Origin: Sphingomonas adhaesiva
GTDB lineage: Bacteria > Pseudomonadota > Alphaproteobacteria > Sphingomonadales > Sphingomonadaceae
Assembly (NCBI RefSeq): GCF_002374855.1
Contig: NZ_NWVC01000005.1
Coordinates: 124,001-188,000, forward strand
Reading direction: 5' to 3'
Length of the DNA stretch: 64,000 bases
In this document: one piece after another, positions 45,726-55,043 of the stretch
Layout: each line of letters opens with the position of its first letter
How positions within the stretch are numbered: position 1 is the stretch's first letter
Notes under the pieces: model-generated
What the model was told of the DNA's origin: nothing
What the model saw: only the letters and a program-made list of their open reading frames with translations
Database searches by the model: none
Translations under genes and position numbers: made by a program

Positions 45726-48482
45726 ATGGGGAAGTGGGGATGTCTGCTGGCGACCACCGCCGGCGCTGCGATCGCGCTGGCCGGAGCCGGACCGGCGGCG
45801 GCGCAAGGGTTGCGCGAGGTGGTTCCCACCCAGAAGGAGCAGGCACCCGGCGCGCAGCCCACGCCCGCCCCCTCCGCCAACACCGCCGACATCGTCGTCA
45901 CCGCGACGCGCCGGTCGCAGCGATTGTCGAACGTGCCGATCGCGGTCAGCGCCTATAGCACCGCCGCGCTGCAGAATTCGGGCGCGACCGACATCCGCCA
46001 GATGGCGCAGCTGGCGCCGTCGCTGATCGTGTCGTCGACCGGATCGGAAGCCAATGCGACCGCGCGGCTGCGCGGCATCGGTACGGTGGGCGACAACCCG
46101 GGGCTGGAAAGCTCGGTCGCGGTGTTCATCGACGGCGTGTATCGCAGCCGCACCGGATCGGGGCTGAACGACCTGGGCGAGGTGGAGCGGATCGAAGTGC
46201 TGCGCGGGCCGCAGGGCACGCTGTCGGGGCGCAATTCGTCCGCCGGCGCGATCAGCATCTACACCAAATATCCCGACTTCACCTTCGGCGGTTACGGCGA
46301 GGCGACCTACGGCAATTTCAACGCGGTGCGGCTGGCCGGTGCGCTGACCGGGCCGGTGGTGGCCGACAAGCTGGCGTTCCGCGTCGACGGCGTGTTCGCC
46401 AAGCGCGACGGCTTCTACCACGATGTCGTCAACGACACAGACTATAACGACCGCAACCGCTATTTCGTGCGCGGGCAGCTGTTCTTCAAACCGTCCGCCG
46501 ATTTCTCGATCCGGCTGATCGGCGACTATACGCATCGCGACGAGAAGTGCTGCGGCGCGGTCTATATCGACACGCGCGAGAAGTTCGATCCGACGCCGGG
46601 CGCGCCGGGCGATTACGAGGTTGCGGCGCAGAACCGCATCGTGTCGGTGTTGCAGAGCCTGGGCGGCGTGCTGCCCAGCGCGGGCAATCCGTACAACCGG
46701 CTGATCGCCAACACGCGCGGCCGCGCCTATTCGAACGTCACCACCGATTACGGCGTGTCGGCGCGCATCGGCTGGAACATCGGCAGCGTCCAGCTGATCT
46801 CGATCAGCGCGTATCGTGAGTACAAGGCCGGCGGCGCGGCCGACATCGACTATGGCAACGTCGACATCGGCTATCGCCCCGACGACGGCAACGCCTATCG
46901 CGAATTCCATACCTTCACGCAGGAAACCCGGCTGAGCGGCGGGCTGTTCGGCGGGCGGCTCGACTGGCTGGTGGGCGGCTATTACGCGCACGAGGACCTG
47001 GAGGTCGTCGACAACCTGAAGTTCGGATCGCAGTATGGCGCGTTCGCGGCGTGCCGCATGGTCGCGACGATCAATCCGGCCGCGGCGCTGCGCAACCCGG
47101 CCAATGCCGGCTGCCTGAGCACCGCCGGGCGCACCGCGCTGACCGCGGCGGTGGGGCCGACGATCATCGGCGGGATCGACCGGCTGAGCACGATGAGCAA
47201 CGTCGGCAGCCTGCGCGACGTGTACGACCAGGGCAGCCGCAACTGGGCGCTGTTCACGCACAACATCTTCAAGCTGACCGATACGCTGAGCGTCACCGGC
47301 GGCCTGCGCTACACGCATGAGAGCAAGACGCTGAACGCGGCGTTCAACAACAACAACACCGCCTGCCCGGCGCAGCAGGCCGCACTCGGCCCGCTGCTGG
47401 GCAGCACCAACGCCACGCTGCGGTCGCTGGCGGCGGGGATCATCACGCTGACCTGCACCGGCAATTCGTCGTCGGCACTGACCGGCCTGCCGATCCGCGA
47501 CAAGGTGGACGAAGGACAGCTGACCGGCACCGCCGTCTTGTCGTGGAAGCCGGTGCCCAGCACGCTGCTGTACGCATCCTATGCGCGCGGGTACAAGGCG
47601 GGCGGCTTCAACCTCGACCGGTCGGACCTGTCGGCGACGGTGTTCGCGACGCCGACCGCGGCCAGCGCGGTGAACCTGCGGTTCGATCCGGAAACGGTCA
47701 ACGCCTATGAAATGGGCGTCAAGTACAGCTCGCGCCAGTTCACCGCGAACCTGGCGGCGTACCGGTCGGAATTCCGCAACTTCCAGCTGAACACCTTCAA
47801 CGGGACCAACTACATCGTCCAGAACATCGGGTCGTGCGGCACGTCGCTGAACGGTGCGGACCGCGACGAATCGTCCACCACCGGCGCGTGCACCGGCAAG
47901 GTCGGCACCGGCGTGGTGACGCAGGGGTTCGAGCTGGAGGGCGGTGCCTATCCCGCGCCGGACGTCACCTTCACGCTGGGCTATACCTATGCCCACACCC
48001 AGTATCGCGACAATCTGGTCGGCAGCGCATCGGGCGAGGCGCTGAACGCGGCGCTGTTCCTGCTGCCGGGCAACCAGATGTCGAACGCGCCGCGCCACAC
48101 CGTCACCAGTTCGGCCACCTGGACGCCGCCGCTGGGCACGGGCGGGCTGACCGCGCTGTTCTACGTCGATAGCCGGTTGAGCAGCGACTATAACACCGGG
48201 TCGGACCTGTTCGCGGAAAAGAACCAGGACGGTTTCTTCCTGGTCAACGCGCGCGTCGGCGTGCGCGGGCGCGACCAGCGCTGGGCGCTGGAATTCTGGG
48301 GCCAGAACGTCTTCGACACCGATTACCAGCAGGTCGCTTTCTCCGCCCCGTTCCAGGGCGCGGGCAGCGTATCGCAGGTCCAGCGGTTCGGTTCGCCCAG
48401 CTTCGCCACGGGCAATGCGCTGTTCGCCAGCTTCCTGGCCGAACCGCGCACCTATGGCGTGACGCTGCGCTCGCGCTTCTGA
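45726..48482 (+). CDS. TonB-dependent outer-membrane receptor
   Basis: A 918-aa outer-membrane beta-barrel for active uptake of an unknown compound, energised by TonB. It has a signal peptide (CLLATTAGAAIALAGAGPAA), then a TonB-box-like DIVVTATRRSQRL with the plug domain (VEVLRGPQGTLSGRNSSAGA) and an aromatic-ended barrel (last residues TYGVTLRSRF, ending in Phe). The start at MGKWGCLLATT is chosen for signal peptide length; upstream in-frame sequence is not credible. It is a typical sphingomonad receptor; ligand unknown. No partner gene is nearby. The end is followed by the chemotaxis receptor after 30 bp. Confidence 0.95.
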   Translation: MGKWGCLLATTAGAAIALAGAGPAAAQGLREVVPTQKEQAPGAQPTPAPSANTADIVVTATRRSQRLSNVPIAVSAYSTAALQNSGATDIRQMAQLAPSLIVSSTGSEANATARLRGIGTVGDNPGLESSVAVFIDGVYRSRTGSGLNDLGEVERIEVLRGPQGTLSGRNSSAGAISIYTKYPDFTFGGYGEATYGNFNAVRLAGALTGPVVADKLAFRVDGVFAKRDGFYHDVVNDTDYNDRNRYFVRGQLFFKPSADFSIRLIGDYTHRDEKCCGAVYIDTREKFDPTPGAPGDYEVAAQNRIVSVLQSLGGVLPSAGNPYNRLIANTRGRAYSNVTTDYGVSARIGWNIGSVQLISISAYREYKAGGAADIDYGNVDIGYRPDDGNAYREFHTFTQETRLSGGLFGGRLDWLVGGYYAHEDLEVVDNLKFGSQYGAFAACRMVATINPAAALRNPANAGCLSTAGRTALTAAVGPTIIGGIDRLSTMSNVGSLRDVYDQGSRNWALFTHNIFKLTDTLSVTGGLRYTHESKTLNAAFNNNNTACPAQQAALGPLLGSTNATLRSLAAGIITLTCTGNSSSALTGLPIRDKVDEGQLTGTAVLSWKPVPSTLLYASYARGYKAGGFNLDRSDLSATVFATPTAASAVNLRFDPETVNAYEMGVKYSSRQFTANLAAYRSEFRNFQLNTFNGTNYIVQNIGSCGTSLNGADRDESSTTGACTGKVGTGVVTQGFELEGGAYPAPDVTFTLGYTYAHTQYRDNLVGSASGEALNAALFLLPGNQMSNAPRHTVTSSATWTPPLGTGGLTALFYVDSRLSSDYNTGSDLFAEKNQDGFFLVNARVGVRGRDQRWALEFWGQNVFDTDYQQVAFSAPFQGAGSVSQVQRFGSPSFATGNALFASFLAEPRTYGVTLRSRF

Positions 48483-48512
48483 TCGAAACCTTCACGAACG
48501 GGTCGCTCCTCC

Positions 48513-50312
48513 ATGAAGATACCTCGCAAGCTGGGCTGGTCGTTCCTGGCCATCATCGCGACCGCGGCACTGGTGATGGGGGTGTTCCTTGCCACCATCC
48601 TGATGATCGCGCGCTCCACCGAGCACAGCAACGACAGCCAGAGCGTCTTTGCCAAGGCGCTGACGCTGGAGACCGCGATCCTGCGCCAGAACAGCCAGTT
48701 CCGCGGCTTCCTGGTGACGGGCGACGTGACGTACCTCAAATCCTATGACGAGGGGCGCACCGAGTTCGACAAGACCGCGGTCGAGCTGGACGCGATGCTG
48801 GACGACCCGCAGCAGAAGGCGCTGCTGGCCGAGGCGCGCGAGAAGACGCTGGAATGGCGCCGCGACTGGGGCGACCGGCTGATCCCGTGGGTGAAGGCCG
48901 GGCGCCGCGACGAGGCGCAGCAGGTGGTGCGCGATGCCGGCAAGAAGGTGCTGGTGAGCGCGATCGCGCTGCCGCTGCGCGCGCTGCGCGCCAAGGAGAC
49001 CGAGGACCTGGCGGTCTATGCCGAGCGCCAGCGCTGGGCGATCGACACCGCGCTGATCGTCCTGGGGATCGGCACGATCGCGCTGATCGGCATCGCCATC
49101 GGCCTGTCGCGGATGCTGACGCGGCAGATCGCGCGGCCGATCACCGCGCTGACCGCGACGATGGCCGAACTGGCCGACGGGCGGCACGATATCCGCGTCA
49201 CCGGCACGTCGCGCAGCGACGAACTGGGCGACATGGCGCGCGCGGTCGAGGTGTTCCGCCAGACCGCCGCCGCCAAGGAGGCCGCCGACCAGGACCGCGC
49301 CGCCGCGATGGCGGCGATCGGCAGCAGCCTGAGCCGCCTGTCGGAGGCCGACCTGACCGCGCGGATCAGCGACGTGCCCGAAGCGTTCCGCCGCCTGTCC
49401 GACGATTTCAACGCCGCCACCGGCAGCCTGTCGCACGTGCTGGGTGGGGTGCGCCGCAGCGTCGAGGCGATCAAGCAGAACACCGGCGAGATCAGCGACG
49501 CGACAGGCGACCTGTCGCTGCGTACCGAGCAGGAGGCCGCCGCGCTCCAGCAATCGGCATCGGCGCTGGACGAGGTGACGCGTTCGATCCGCGACGGCGC
49601 CGGCGCGGCGACCAGCGCGAGCGCGGCGATGGCGCAGACCCGCGCCGAGGCCGAGCAGGGCGGCGATGTGGTGCGCCGCGCGATCGGCGCGATGAACGGG
49701 ATCGAACAGGCCAGCAACGAGATCGCCGAGATCATCACGATGATCGACGGCATCGCCTTCCAGACCAACCTGCTGGCGCTGAACGCGGGCGTCGAGGCGG
49801 CGCGCGCGGGCGAGGCGGGCAAGGGCTTCGCGGTCGTGGCCAGCGAGGTGCGTGCGCTGGCACAGCGGTCCGCCGATGCCGCCACCGAGGTGAAGGCGCG
49901 CGTGTCCGCCGCGTCCACCCATGTGCGCGCGGGTGCCGAGCTGGTCGACCAGACTGGCCAGGCGCTGAACCGCATCATCGAGCGGGTGACGAGCGTCAGC
50001 ACCTCGATCGACGCGGTGGCGCGATCGTCGGACGAACAGGCGCAGAGCCTGGGGCAGATCAACGTCGCGATCGGCGAGATGGACGCGATGACGCAGCAGA
50101 ACGCCGCGATGGTCGAGGAAACCTCCGCCGCCGCGCGCCGGCTGGTGGAGGAGGCCGAGCAGCTGGCCGCCTCCGTCGCGACCTTCGTCATCGACGGTGC
50201 GCCGGTCGTCGCGATGGCCGCGCCGCGGGCCGCGCGCCGTGCCCCCGCTCCCGCTCCCGCCACGTCGGCCGCGCCGCGGCTGGTCGCCAATGGTGACTGG
50301 TCGGCGTTTTGA
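48513..50312 (+). CDS. Methyl-accepting chemotaxis protein
   Basis: A 599-aa membrane receptor. One hydrophobic span lies near residues 10-30. A periplasmic helical domain, CHASE3-like (residues about 35-175, [20 protein letters not shown]), follows, then a second span ([18 protein letters not shown]), a HAMP segment ([20 protein letters not shown]) and a signalling domain with the conserved hairpin tip ([20 protein letters not shown] followed by [20 protein letters not shown]). The C-terminus ends in an Ala/Pro-rich tail and has no CheR-binding pentapeptide that I recognise. It runs downstream of the TonB receptor, though a functional link is not shown. Confidence 0.95.
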   Translation: MKIPRKLGWSFLAIIATAALVMGVFLATILMIARSTEHSNDSQSVFAKALTLETAILRQNSQFRGFLVTGDVTYLKSYDEGRTEFDKTAVELDAMLDDPQQKALLAEAREKTLEWRRDWGDRLIPWVKAGRRDEAQQVVRDAGKKVLVSAIALPLRALRAKETEDLAVYAERQRWAIDTALIVLGIGTIALIGIAIGLSRMLTRQIARPITALTATMAELADGRHDIRVTGTSRSDELGDMARAVEVFRQTAAAKEAADQDRAAAMAAIGSSLSRLSEADLTARISDVPEAFRRLSDDFNAATGSLSHVLGGVRRSVEAIKQNTGEISDATGDLSLRTEQEAAALQQSASALDEVTRSIRDGAGAATSASAAMAQTRAEAEQGGDVVRRAIGAMNGIEQASNEIAEIITMIDGIAFQTNLLALNAGVEAARAGEAGKGFAVVASEVRALAQRSADAATEVKARVSAASTHVRAGAELVDQTGQALNRIIERVTSVSTSIDAVARSSDEQAQSLGQINVAIGEMDAMTQQNAAMVEETSAAARRLVEEAEQLAASVATFVIDGAPVVAMAAPRAARRAPAPAPATSAAPRLVANGDWSAF

Positions 50313-50365
50313 CCGATATGTTCGCGGCGATCGACCATCGTCCCGCCGATACGGAAGAGGCCGAG

Positions 50366-51406
50366 ATGACCGCCGCCGCCAGCCCGACCGGCCCGCTGGG
50401 CCGCCACGCCGCGGCGGTGCGTGCGATGGGATCGCGCTTCGTCGCCGACGTGCTGGCGGCGGGCGAGCGGCAATTGTGGCGCGCGCCGCGCACCGCCGCG
50501 CTGATCGCCGGCTGGCCCGGCGATGCCGCCGCCGATGCGCTGGCGATGCGGTTCCACGCCGCGCTGCACGCGCTGGCGCGGCGCGGCGCCGATGCGGCGC
50601 TGGCGGCGCTGTTCCACGATGCGGCGGGCGATGTCGACCGCGGGGTCGGCGCGGCGATGGCGGCGCACGATGCGTTCATTGCCGACTGGATGCGCCATGT
50701 GCCGCAGACCAACGAGGTCGGCCGCACCGGCGCGATCATGGCGGCGCTGATGGTCCTCGCCACACGGCGCGCCTTGCCGGTGGCGCTGCGCGAACTGGGC
50801 GCGAGTGCGGGGCTGAACCTGTTGCTGGCGCGCTATGCCCACCATCTGGGCGGGGTGGCGGCGGGCGATCCGGCGTCGCCGGTGCGGGTCGCGCCGCGCT
50901 GGACCGGCACCGCGCCGCCCGCCGCGCCGGTGACGATTGCGTCGGCGCGCGGGGTCGACCTGCGGCCGCTCGACGTGCGCGACGACGAGGCGTGCGAGCG
51001 GTTGATGGCGCATGTCTGGGCCGACGAGCCGGCACGCGCGCAGCGGCTGGAGGCGGCGCTGCGCATCGCGCGCGCCGACCCGCCGCAGCTGGCGCGCGGC
51101 GACATCGCCGACTGGCTGCCCGCGCAGCTGGGCGAACCGCAGCCGGCGGGCGAGTGGCGGGTCGTCGTCCATTCGATGGCGCTTCAATATTGCGATGCGC
51201 GCGCCCGCGCGGCGGTGGACCACGCCTTTGCGACGGCCGGCGCACGCGCCGATGCGGCGCGGCCGCTGGCGCGGATCGGGTTCGAATGGACCGCGGCGCG
51301 CGACGCGGTGCACCTGTCGCTGACGACCTGGCCCGATGGCGTGACGGAGCATCTGGCGACCTGCCACGCTTATGGCGCGTGGGTCGACTGGCACGGGGCG
51401 CGCTGA
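50366..51406 (+). CDS. DUF2332 family protein
   Basis: A 346-aa protein that I assign to the DUF2332 family from its overall pattern, including LRELGASAGLNLLLARYAH, ARGVDLRPLDVRDDEACERL, VVHSMALQYCDARARAAVDH and the end HLATCHAYGAWVDWHG. No function is established. I chose the ATG at 50366 because GGAAGAGG lies just before it; an earlier TTG at 50309 overlaps the stop of the chemotaxis gene and has no ribosome site. The gene ends close to the purine-rich repeat at 51408-51440. Confidence 0.75.
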   Translation: MTAAASPTGPLGRHAAAVRAMGSRFVADVLAAGERQLWRAPRTAALIAGWPGDAAADALAMRFHAALHALARRGADAALAALFHDAAGDVDRGVGAAMAAHDAFIADWMRHVPQTNEVGRTGAIMAALMVLATRRALPVALRELGASAGLNLLLARYAHHLGGVAAGDPASPVRVAPRWTGTAPPAAPVTIASARGVDLRPLDVRDDEACERLMAHVWADEPARAQRLEAALRIARADPPQLARGDIADWLPAQLGEPQPAGEWRVVVHSMALQYCDARARAAVDHAFATAGARADAARPLARIGFEWTAARDAVHLSLTTWPDGVTEHLATCHAYGAWVDWHGAR

Positions 51407-51407
51407 A

Positions 51408-51440
51408 GTTCACGCGGAGGCGCGGAGACGCGGAGGGTTT
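51408..51440. repeat. Copy of the 'CACGCGGAGGCGCGG' repeat
   Basis: GTTCACGCGGAGGCGCGGAG then ACGCGGAGGG. It is a shortened form of the repeat at 18964-19030 and 21293-21359, lying between the convergent DUF2332 and sctP genes. Confidence 0.55.
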
Positions 51441-51513
51441 TCAGGCGTCTGTGGTGTGACCGCCTCCGTCCGGTTGACGTCTGGCGATGACGCTTCGCGT
51501 CGGTGGCCGCGCC

Positions 51514-52155
51514 TCAGCCCGCCTCGGCCGCCAGACCGCCGATCGACAGGCCGGATTTTGCCAGTGCGTCGCCGAGCGTGTCGAGCGGGGGCGGGGCGCT
51601 GCCCGCGGCCATTTCGACGGTGACGTCGAGCAGCCCGTCGGCGGTGCGCACCAGCCGCGCGCCGGTGGCGGGCCAGCTGTCGTTGCCGAAGCGCACCCGC
51701 ACCTCGCGCGCGCCACGGCCGTTTTCGCGCGTCCACAGATCGGCGAGCATCTGCGCGAAGCCGGACGGATCGACCTGCGGCGCGGGCGGGTGCGCCGCGA
51801 CCGTCACCGGCAGCGCGCCGGGTTGCGCGAAGCCGCCGAAGCCCTGATCGGCAGAGCGTTCGCCGTCGCGGCGGTCCAGCGCGGCGCGATCGTCCGCCGC
51901 GCGCCATTCGCCGTTCGCCAGCGCGTCAGCGCCGCGATCGGTGCCGGCCATGGAGCCGGTGCGTGCGCCGCCCTGCTGCGGCGTCGCGCGGGCGCCGGCC
52001 TGCGGCTGCCCCGGCAGCGGCCCCTGCTGACGTCGGGCGTTCGCCAGCGCCTCGCGCATCGCCTGGACGTCCTGCGCCGCAGGGGCGGTGCGCAGGGCGG
52101 AGCGGGCGGGGGAGCGCGGCGCGTGGCTGCGCGTGGTGGCCGGGACGTCGCTCAT
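51514..52155 (-). CDS. sctP: Candidate type III secretion needle-length ruler (SctP-like)
   Basis: A 213-aa protein, the last gene of the type III operon. Its position directly after the ATPase and SctO-like genes matches sctN-sctO-sctP order. The N-terminal two thirds are Ala/Pro/Gln-rich and low in order, as in length-ruler proteins. The C-terminal about 90 residues (FAQMLADLWTRENGRGAREV, then RVRFGNDSWPATGARLVRTA) look like the compact T3S4-type domain that switches the export substrate. Family identity rests on layout and position, since ruler proteins diverge quickly. The start ATG overlaps the sctO stop. Confidence 0.65.
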   Translation of the reverse strand: MSDVPATTRSHAPRSPARSALRTAPAAQDVQAMREALANARRQQGPLPGQPQAGARATPQQGGARTGSMAGTDRGADALANGEWRAADDRAALDRRDGERSADQGFGGFAQPGALPVTVAAHPPAPQVDPSGFAQMLADLWTRENGRGAREVRVRFGNDSWPATGARLVRTADGLLDVTVEMAAGSAPPPLDTLGDALAKSGLSIGGLAAEAG

Positions 52156-52610
52156 CGGAACCTCCTGATGTCTTCGCTGTCGAGCGCCTGGCGCTCCTCC
52201 TCCAGCCGCAGCGCGTGGCGGCGCATCGCGCCGACCCGCGTGGCGACCGCGTCGTGGCGTGCCTGTGCCACGATCATCGCGCGCCGCCGCTCGCCTTCGT
52301 CGGCGAGGCATTGTTCCTCGGCGGCGCGGGCCTGCGCGACGGTTTCGCTCGCGATCGACCGGTCGAACCGCGCGCGATCGAGCAACGCGAGCAGCCGTTC
52401 GGCCTCCGCCGGGTCGGTGGCCAGATCGGCGCGCGCGGCGTCATGCGCGGCGCCGGCGGCATCGGCGGCGGCATCCGCGTCGCGGCGCGTGCGCTCGGCC
52501 TCCTGCGTCGCGGCGCGCGCCGCCGCCAGCCGCGCGGCGGCGGCGCGGACGCGCACGTCGCGCAGGCGGACGAGCTGCCCGGCCTGGCGGATCGCGTCGC
52601 GCGCGCTCAT
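52152..52610 (-). CDS. sctO: Type III secretion stalk protein (SctO/FliJ-like)
   Basis: A 152-aa Ala/Arg/Glu-rich protein predicted to be two long helices that fold back on each other. SctO and FliJ proteins form the coiled-coil stalk that sits in the centre of the ATPase ring and touches the export gate. Sequence conservation is low in this family. The assignment rests on coiled-coil character (RLAAARAATQEAERTRRDAD, EEQCLADEGERRRAMIVAQA), length and its place between sctN and sctP. It overlaps both neighbours by four bases. Confidence 0.75.
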   Translation of the reverse strand: MSARDAIRQAGQLVRLRDVRVRAAAARLAAARAATQEAERTRRDADAAADAAGAAHDAARADLATDPAEAERLLALLDRARFDRSIASETVAQARAAEEQCLADEGERRRAMIVAQARHDAVATRVGAMRRHALRLEEERQALDSEDIRRFR

Positions 52611-53944
52611 CCGCCGATGCTCCTGAGCGCGAGCAGCGCATTGGGCATCGGGCTGCGCTCGGTTTCCGGCTGGCGCAGCAGCGCGTCGATCTCCGGCCGC
52701 GCGGCGATGGCGCGATCGGCGAACGCGTCGGCGCCGGGGCGATATTCGCCGACCTGCACCAGGAATTCGATCTCGGCATGTTTGGCCATCAGCGCGCGCA
52801 CCGCGGTGGCGGCGGCGCGATGATCCGGGGCGGCGAGGCGGGTGAACAGCCGCGACAGGCTGCCCAGCACGTCGACCGCGGGATAATGGCCCGCCGCACC
52901 CAGCTTGCGCGACAGCAGGATATGCCCGTCGAGGATCGAGCGCACTTCCTCCCCCACCGGATCGCCGCCGTCCTCATCCTCCAGGAGGACGGTGTAGACG
53001 CCGGTGATCGCGCCGTTCGCATCGGTGCCCGCACGCTCGAACAGGCGCGGCAGTTCGGCGAAGACCGACGGCGGGAAGCCGCGCCGGACCGCCGGTTCGC
53101 CCGCCGCCAGCCCGATCTCGCGCAGTGCGCGGGCGAAGCGGGTGACCGAATCCATCAGCAGCAGCACGCTCTTGCCCTGGCTGCGGAACCCCTCGGCGAT
53201 GGCGGTGGCGTGGTGCGCGGCGCGCACCCGTTCCATCGCGGCGCGATCGGACGTGGCGCAGACGATCACCGACCGCGCCAGCCCGTCGTCGCCCAGCGCG
53301 TCGATGATGAATTCGCGCACCTCGCGCCCGCGCTCGCCGATCAGCGAGATGACGATCACCTCCGCCTTCGCGAAGCGCGCGAGCATCCCCAGCAGCGTCG
53401 ACTTGCCCCCGCCGGCGGCGGCGAACACGCCCATCCGCTGTCCTTCGCCCAGCGTCAGCAGCGTGTCGATCGCGCGCACGCCGGTTTCCAGCGGACGGTC
53501 GATCAGCGTGCGCTCCATCGGGGAGGGGGCAGGCGCGTGGAGCGGGACGGTCGGCAGGCCGGCGGGCAGGTCGCCCCTGCCGTCGATCGGCCGGCCCCGC
53601 CCGTCGAGCACGCGGCCAAGCAGCGCGGCGCCATAGGGGACGCGATCCTCGCCGGGGCGTACCACCACCTCGGCATCGGCGGACAGGCCGCGCACGTCGC
53701 CCAGCGGGGTCAGGATCGTGGCATGGCCGGCGATCCCGACCACCTCCGCCATCACCGCATCGCCGGTGGCGGGGACGATCACCTCGCACGTCTCGCCGAT
53801 GCGCGCGGCGATGCCGGTGACCTTCATCGTCGTGCCGAGCAGTTCGACCAGCCGCCCGCGCCGCTCGACCGTGGTGGAGCGGTGCAGCCGGGCGAGCAGG
53901 TCGTCGACCCCGCCGTCCAGCAGCGCGTCGCGCGGGGCGATCAT
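52607..53944 (-). CDS. sctN: Type III secretion ATPase
   Basis: A 445-aa hexameric ATPase that unfolds and feeds cargo and helps remove chaperones. Walker A is seen as FAAAGGGKSTLLGMLARFA near residue 175, and the family pattern around VIVISLIGERGREVREFIID, SVLLLMDSVTRFARALREIG and DEDGGDPVGEEVRSILDGHI. The alanine at the start of the Walker A is normal for the FliI/SctN group. Flagellar FliI and SctN are hard to tell apart by one sequence; the neighbouring secretin and rings mark this one as SctN. It overlaps sctL by four bases. Confidence 0.95.
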   Translation of the reverse strand: MIAPRDALLDGGVDDLLARLHRSTTVERRGRLVELLGTTMKVTGIAARIGETCEVIVPATGDAVMAEVVGIAGHATILTPLGDVRGLSADAEVVVRPGEDRVPYGAALLGRVLDGRGRPIDGRGDLPAGLPTVPLHAPAPSPMERTLIDRPLETGVRAIDTLLTLGEGQRMGVFAAAGGGKSTLLGMLARFAKAEVIVISLIGERGREVREFIIDALGDDGLARSVIVCATSDRAAMERVRAAHHATAIAEGFRSQGKSVLLLMDSVTRFARALREIGLAAGEPAVRRGFPPSVFAELPRLFERAGTDANGAITGVYTVLLEDEDGGDPVGEEVRSILDGHILLSRKLGAAGHYPAVDVLGSLSRLFTRLAAPDHRAAATAVRALMAKHAEIEFLVQVGEYRPGADAFADRAIAARPEIDALLRQPETERSPMPNALLALRSIGG

Positions 53945-54537
53945 CCCGCGATCCCCCAGGCGCGCGACAGCGCGGCAAGCTGCGTCTCCAGCCCGGCATG
54001 GACCTCGCCCAGCGGGGTGGCGAGGACGCAATCGTCGGGGGCGAGCCGCGAGTCGCCCTCCACGCGGGCGCGCGGGCCGAGCCGCGCGGCGGCCGCCGCC
54101 ACGACATCGGGGTGCACGCGCACCACCGGCAGCGGATCGGGCGCTACCGACGCGGCGGCGCGATCGGCGAGCGCGGCGACCATGTCGCCGGGGCCGAGAT
54201 CGGCGGCGATGCGGCGGACCACCTCCAGCGCGAGGCGCGCCAGATCGTCGCGCTGCGCAGCGGCACGCGCGGTGTCGGCGGCGGCGAGGCGCAGCAGTTC
54301 GTCGCGCACCTGCGCCGCGCCGGTCGCCAGCCCCTCGGCATGGCCGGCGGCGCGCGCTTCCTCGCGCGCGGCATCGGCGGCGGTGCGCGCGTCGGCGGCG
54401 GCGGCGTCGCGGATCGCGGCGGCGGCCTCCAGCAGGGTGCGCGCCTCAGAGAAGGCGGGCAGGTCCGCGGCGGGGACGATCGGATCGTCGCGCACCAGCG
54501 TCGCGGCGGCATCGGCGTGAATCAGTACGTAGCTCAT
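53941..54537 (-). CDS. sctL: Type III secretion stator (SctL/FliH-like)
   Basis: A 198-aa Ala-rich protein. SctL regulates and anchors the ATPase to the sorting platform. The N-terminal 25 residues are short and non-helical; a long helical, coiled-coil-like middle (AAADARTAADAAREEARAAG HAEGLATG) follows, and a C-terminal globular part (VRVHPDVVAAAAARLGPRAR, VEGDSRLAPDDCVLATPLGE) with the GDxRL and D-C-V-L-x-T-P pattern common to HrpE/YscL/FliH. Both ends overlap the flanking genes by four bases. Confidence 0.88.
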   Translation of the reverse strand: MSYVLIHADAAATLVRDDPIVPAADLPAFSEARTLLEAAAAIRDAAAADARTAADAAREEARAAGHAEGLATGAAQVRDELLRLAAADTARAAAQRDDLARLALEVVRRIAADLGPGDMVAALADRAAASVAPDPLPVVRVHPDVVAAAAARLGPRARVEGDSRLAPDDCVLATPLGEVHAGLETQLAALSRAWGIAG

Positions 54538-55043
54538 GCGGCGCCCTCCCGCGCGGCGGCGGCGACCGCGAAGCGCGCCAGCGCGGCGTCGCAGCGGCGC
54601 GCGGCGGTCGGCGCCCATTCGAGATAGCGGTGCAGCACGCCCGGCAGCGCCGCGCGCAGCAGGTCGAAACCGAGCGCGTCGATCGCATCCCCGCCGACCG
54701 CGCCGACCCCGCCGCCCGGCACGTCGGGGGCGAGCGCGATCGCGGCGTCGAGCGCGCTGTCGCCCGCGCGGCGCGCCAGTTCGCGCAGCCAGTCGCCGTC
54801 GATCGACGCGGCGATCGCGGGCGCCATCGCGACCAGCGCGGCGCGCACCGACAGGCGCATCAGCGCCGGTCGCGGGCGTTGCAGCCAGTCGGGCGCCCGC
54901 GACAGGTCGGCGAAGCTGGCGGCGACCGGCGCGGGGCCGCGTTCGATCAGCGCACGCGCGCGCCGCTCCCCACGCTCGCCCGCCAGTTCGGCAAGGCTGG
55001 CGCCGATCCGCGCCAGCGCCGCGCGTTCCGCCGCCGCGCTCAC
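54534..55043 (-). CDS. sctK: Candidate type III sorting-platform protein (SctK-like)
   Basis: A 169-aa protein between sctJ and sctL, where SctK is found in Ysc- and Hrp-type operons. SctK proteins are poorly conserved. Here the sequence is Ala/Arg-rich, with RPALMRLSVRAALVAMAPAI and a C-terminal helix pair (GVLHRYLEWAPTAARRCDAA). The GTG start (55041-55043) overlaps the sctJ stop by four bases. The call is by position and length, with weak sequence support. Confidence 0.6.
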   Translation of the reverse strand: MSAAAERAALARIGASLAELAGERGERRARALIERGPAPVAASFADLSRAPDWLQRPRPALMRLSVRAALVAMAPAIAASIDGDWLRELARRAGDSALDAAIALAPDVPGGGVGAVGGDAIDALGFDLLRAALPGVLHRYLEWAPTAARRCDAALARFAVAAAAREGAA

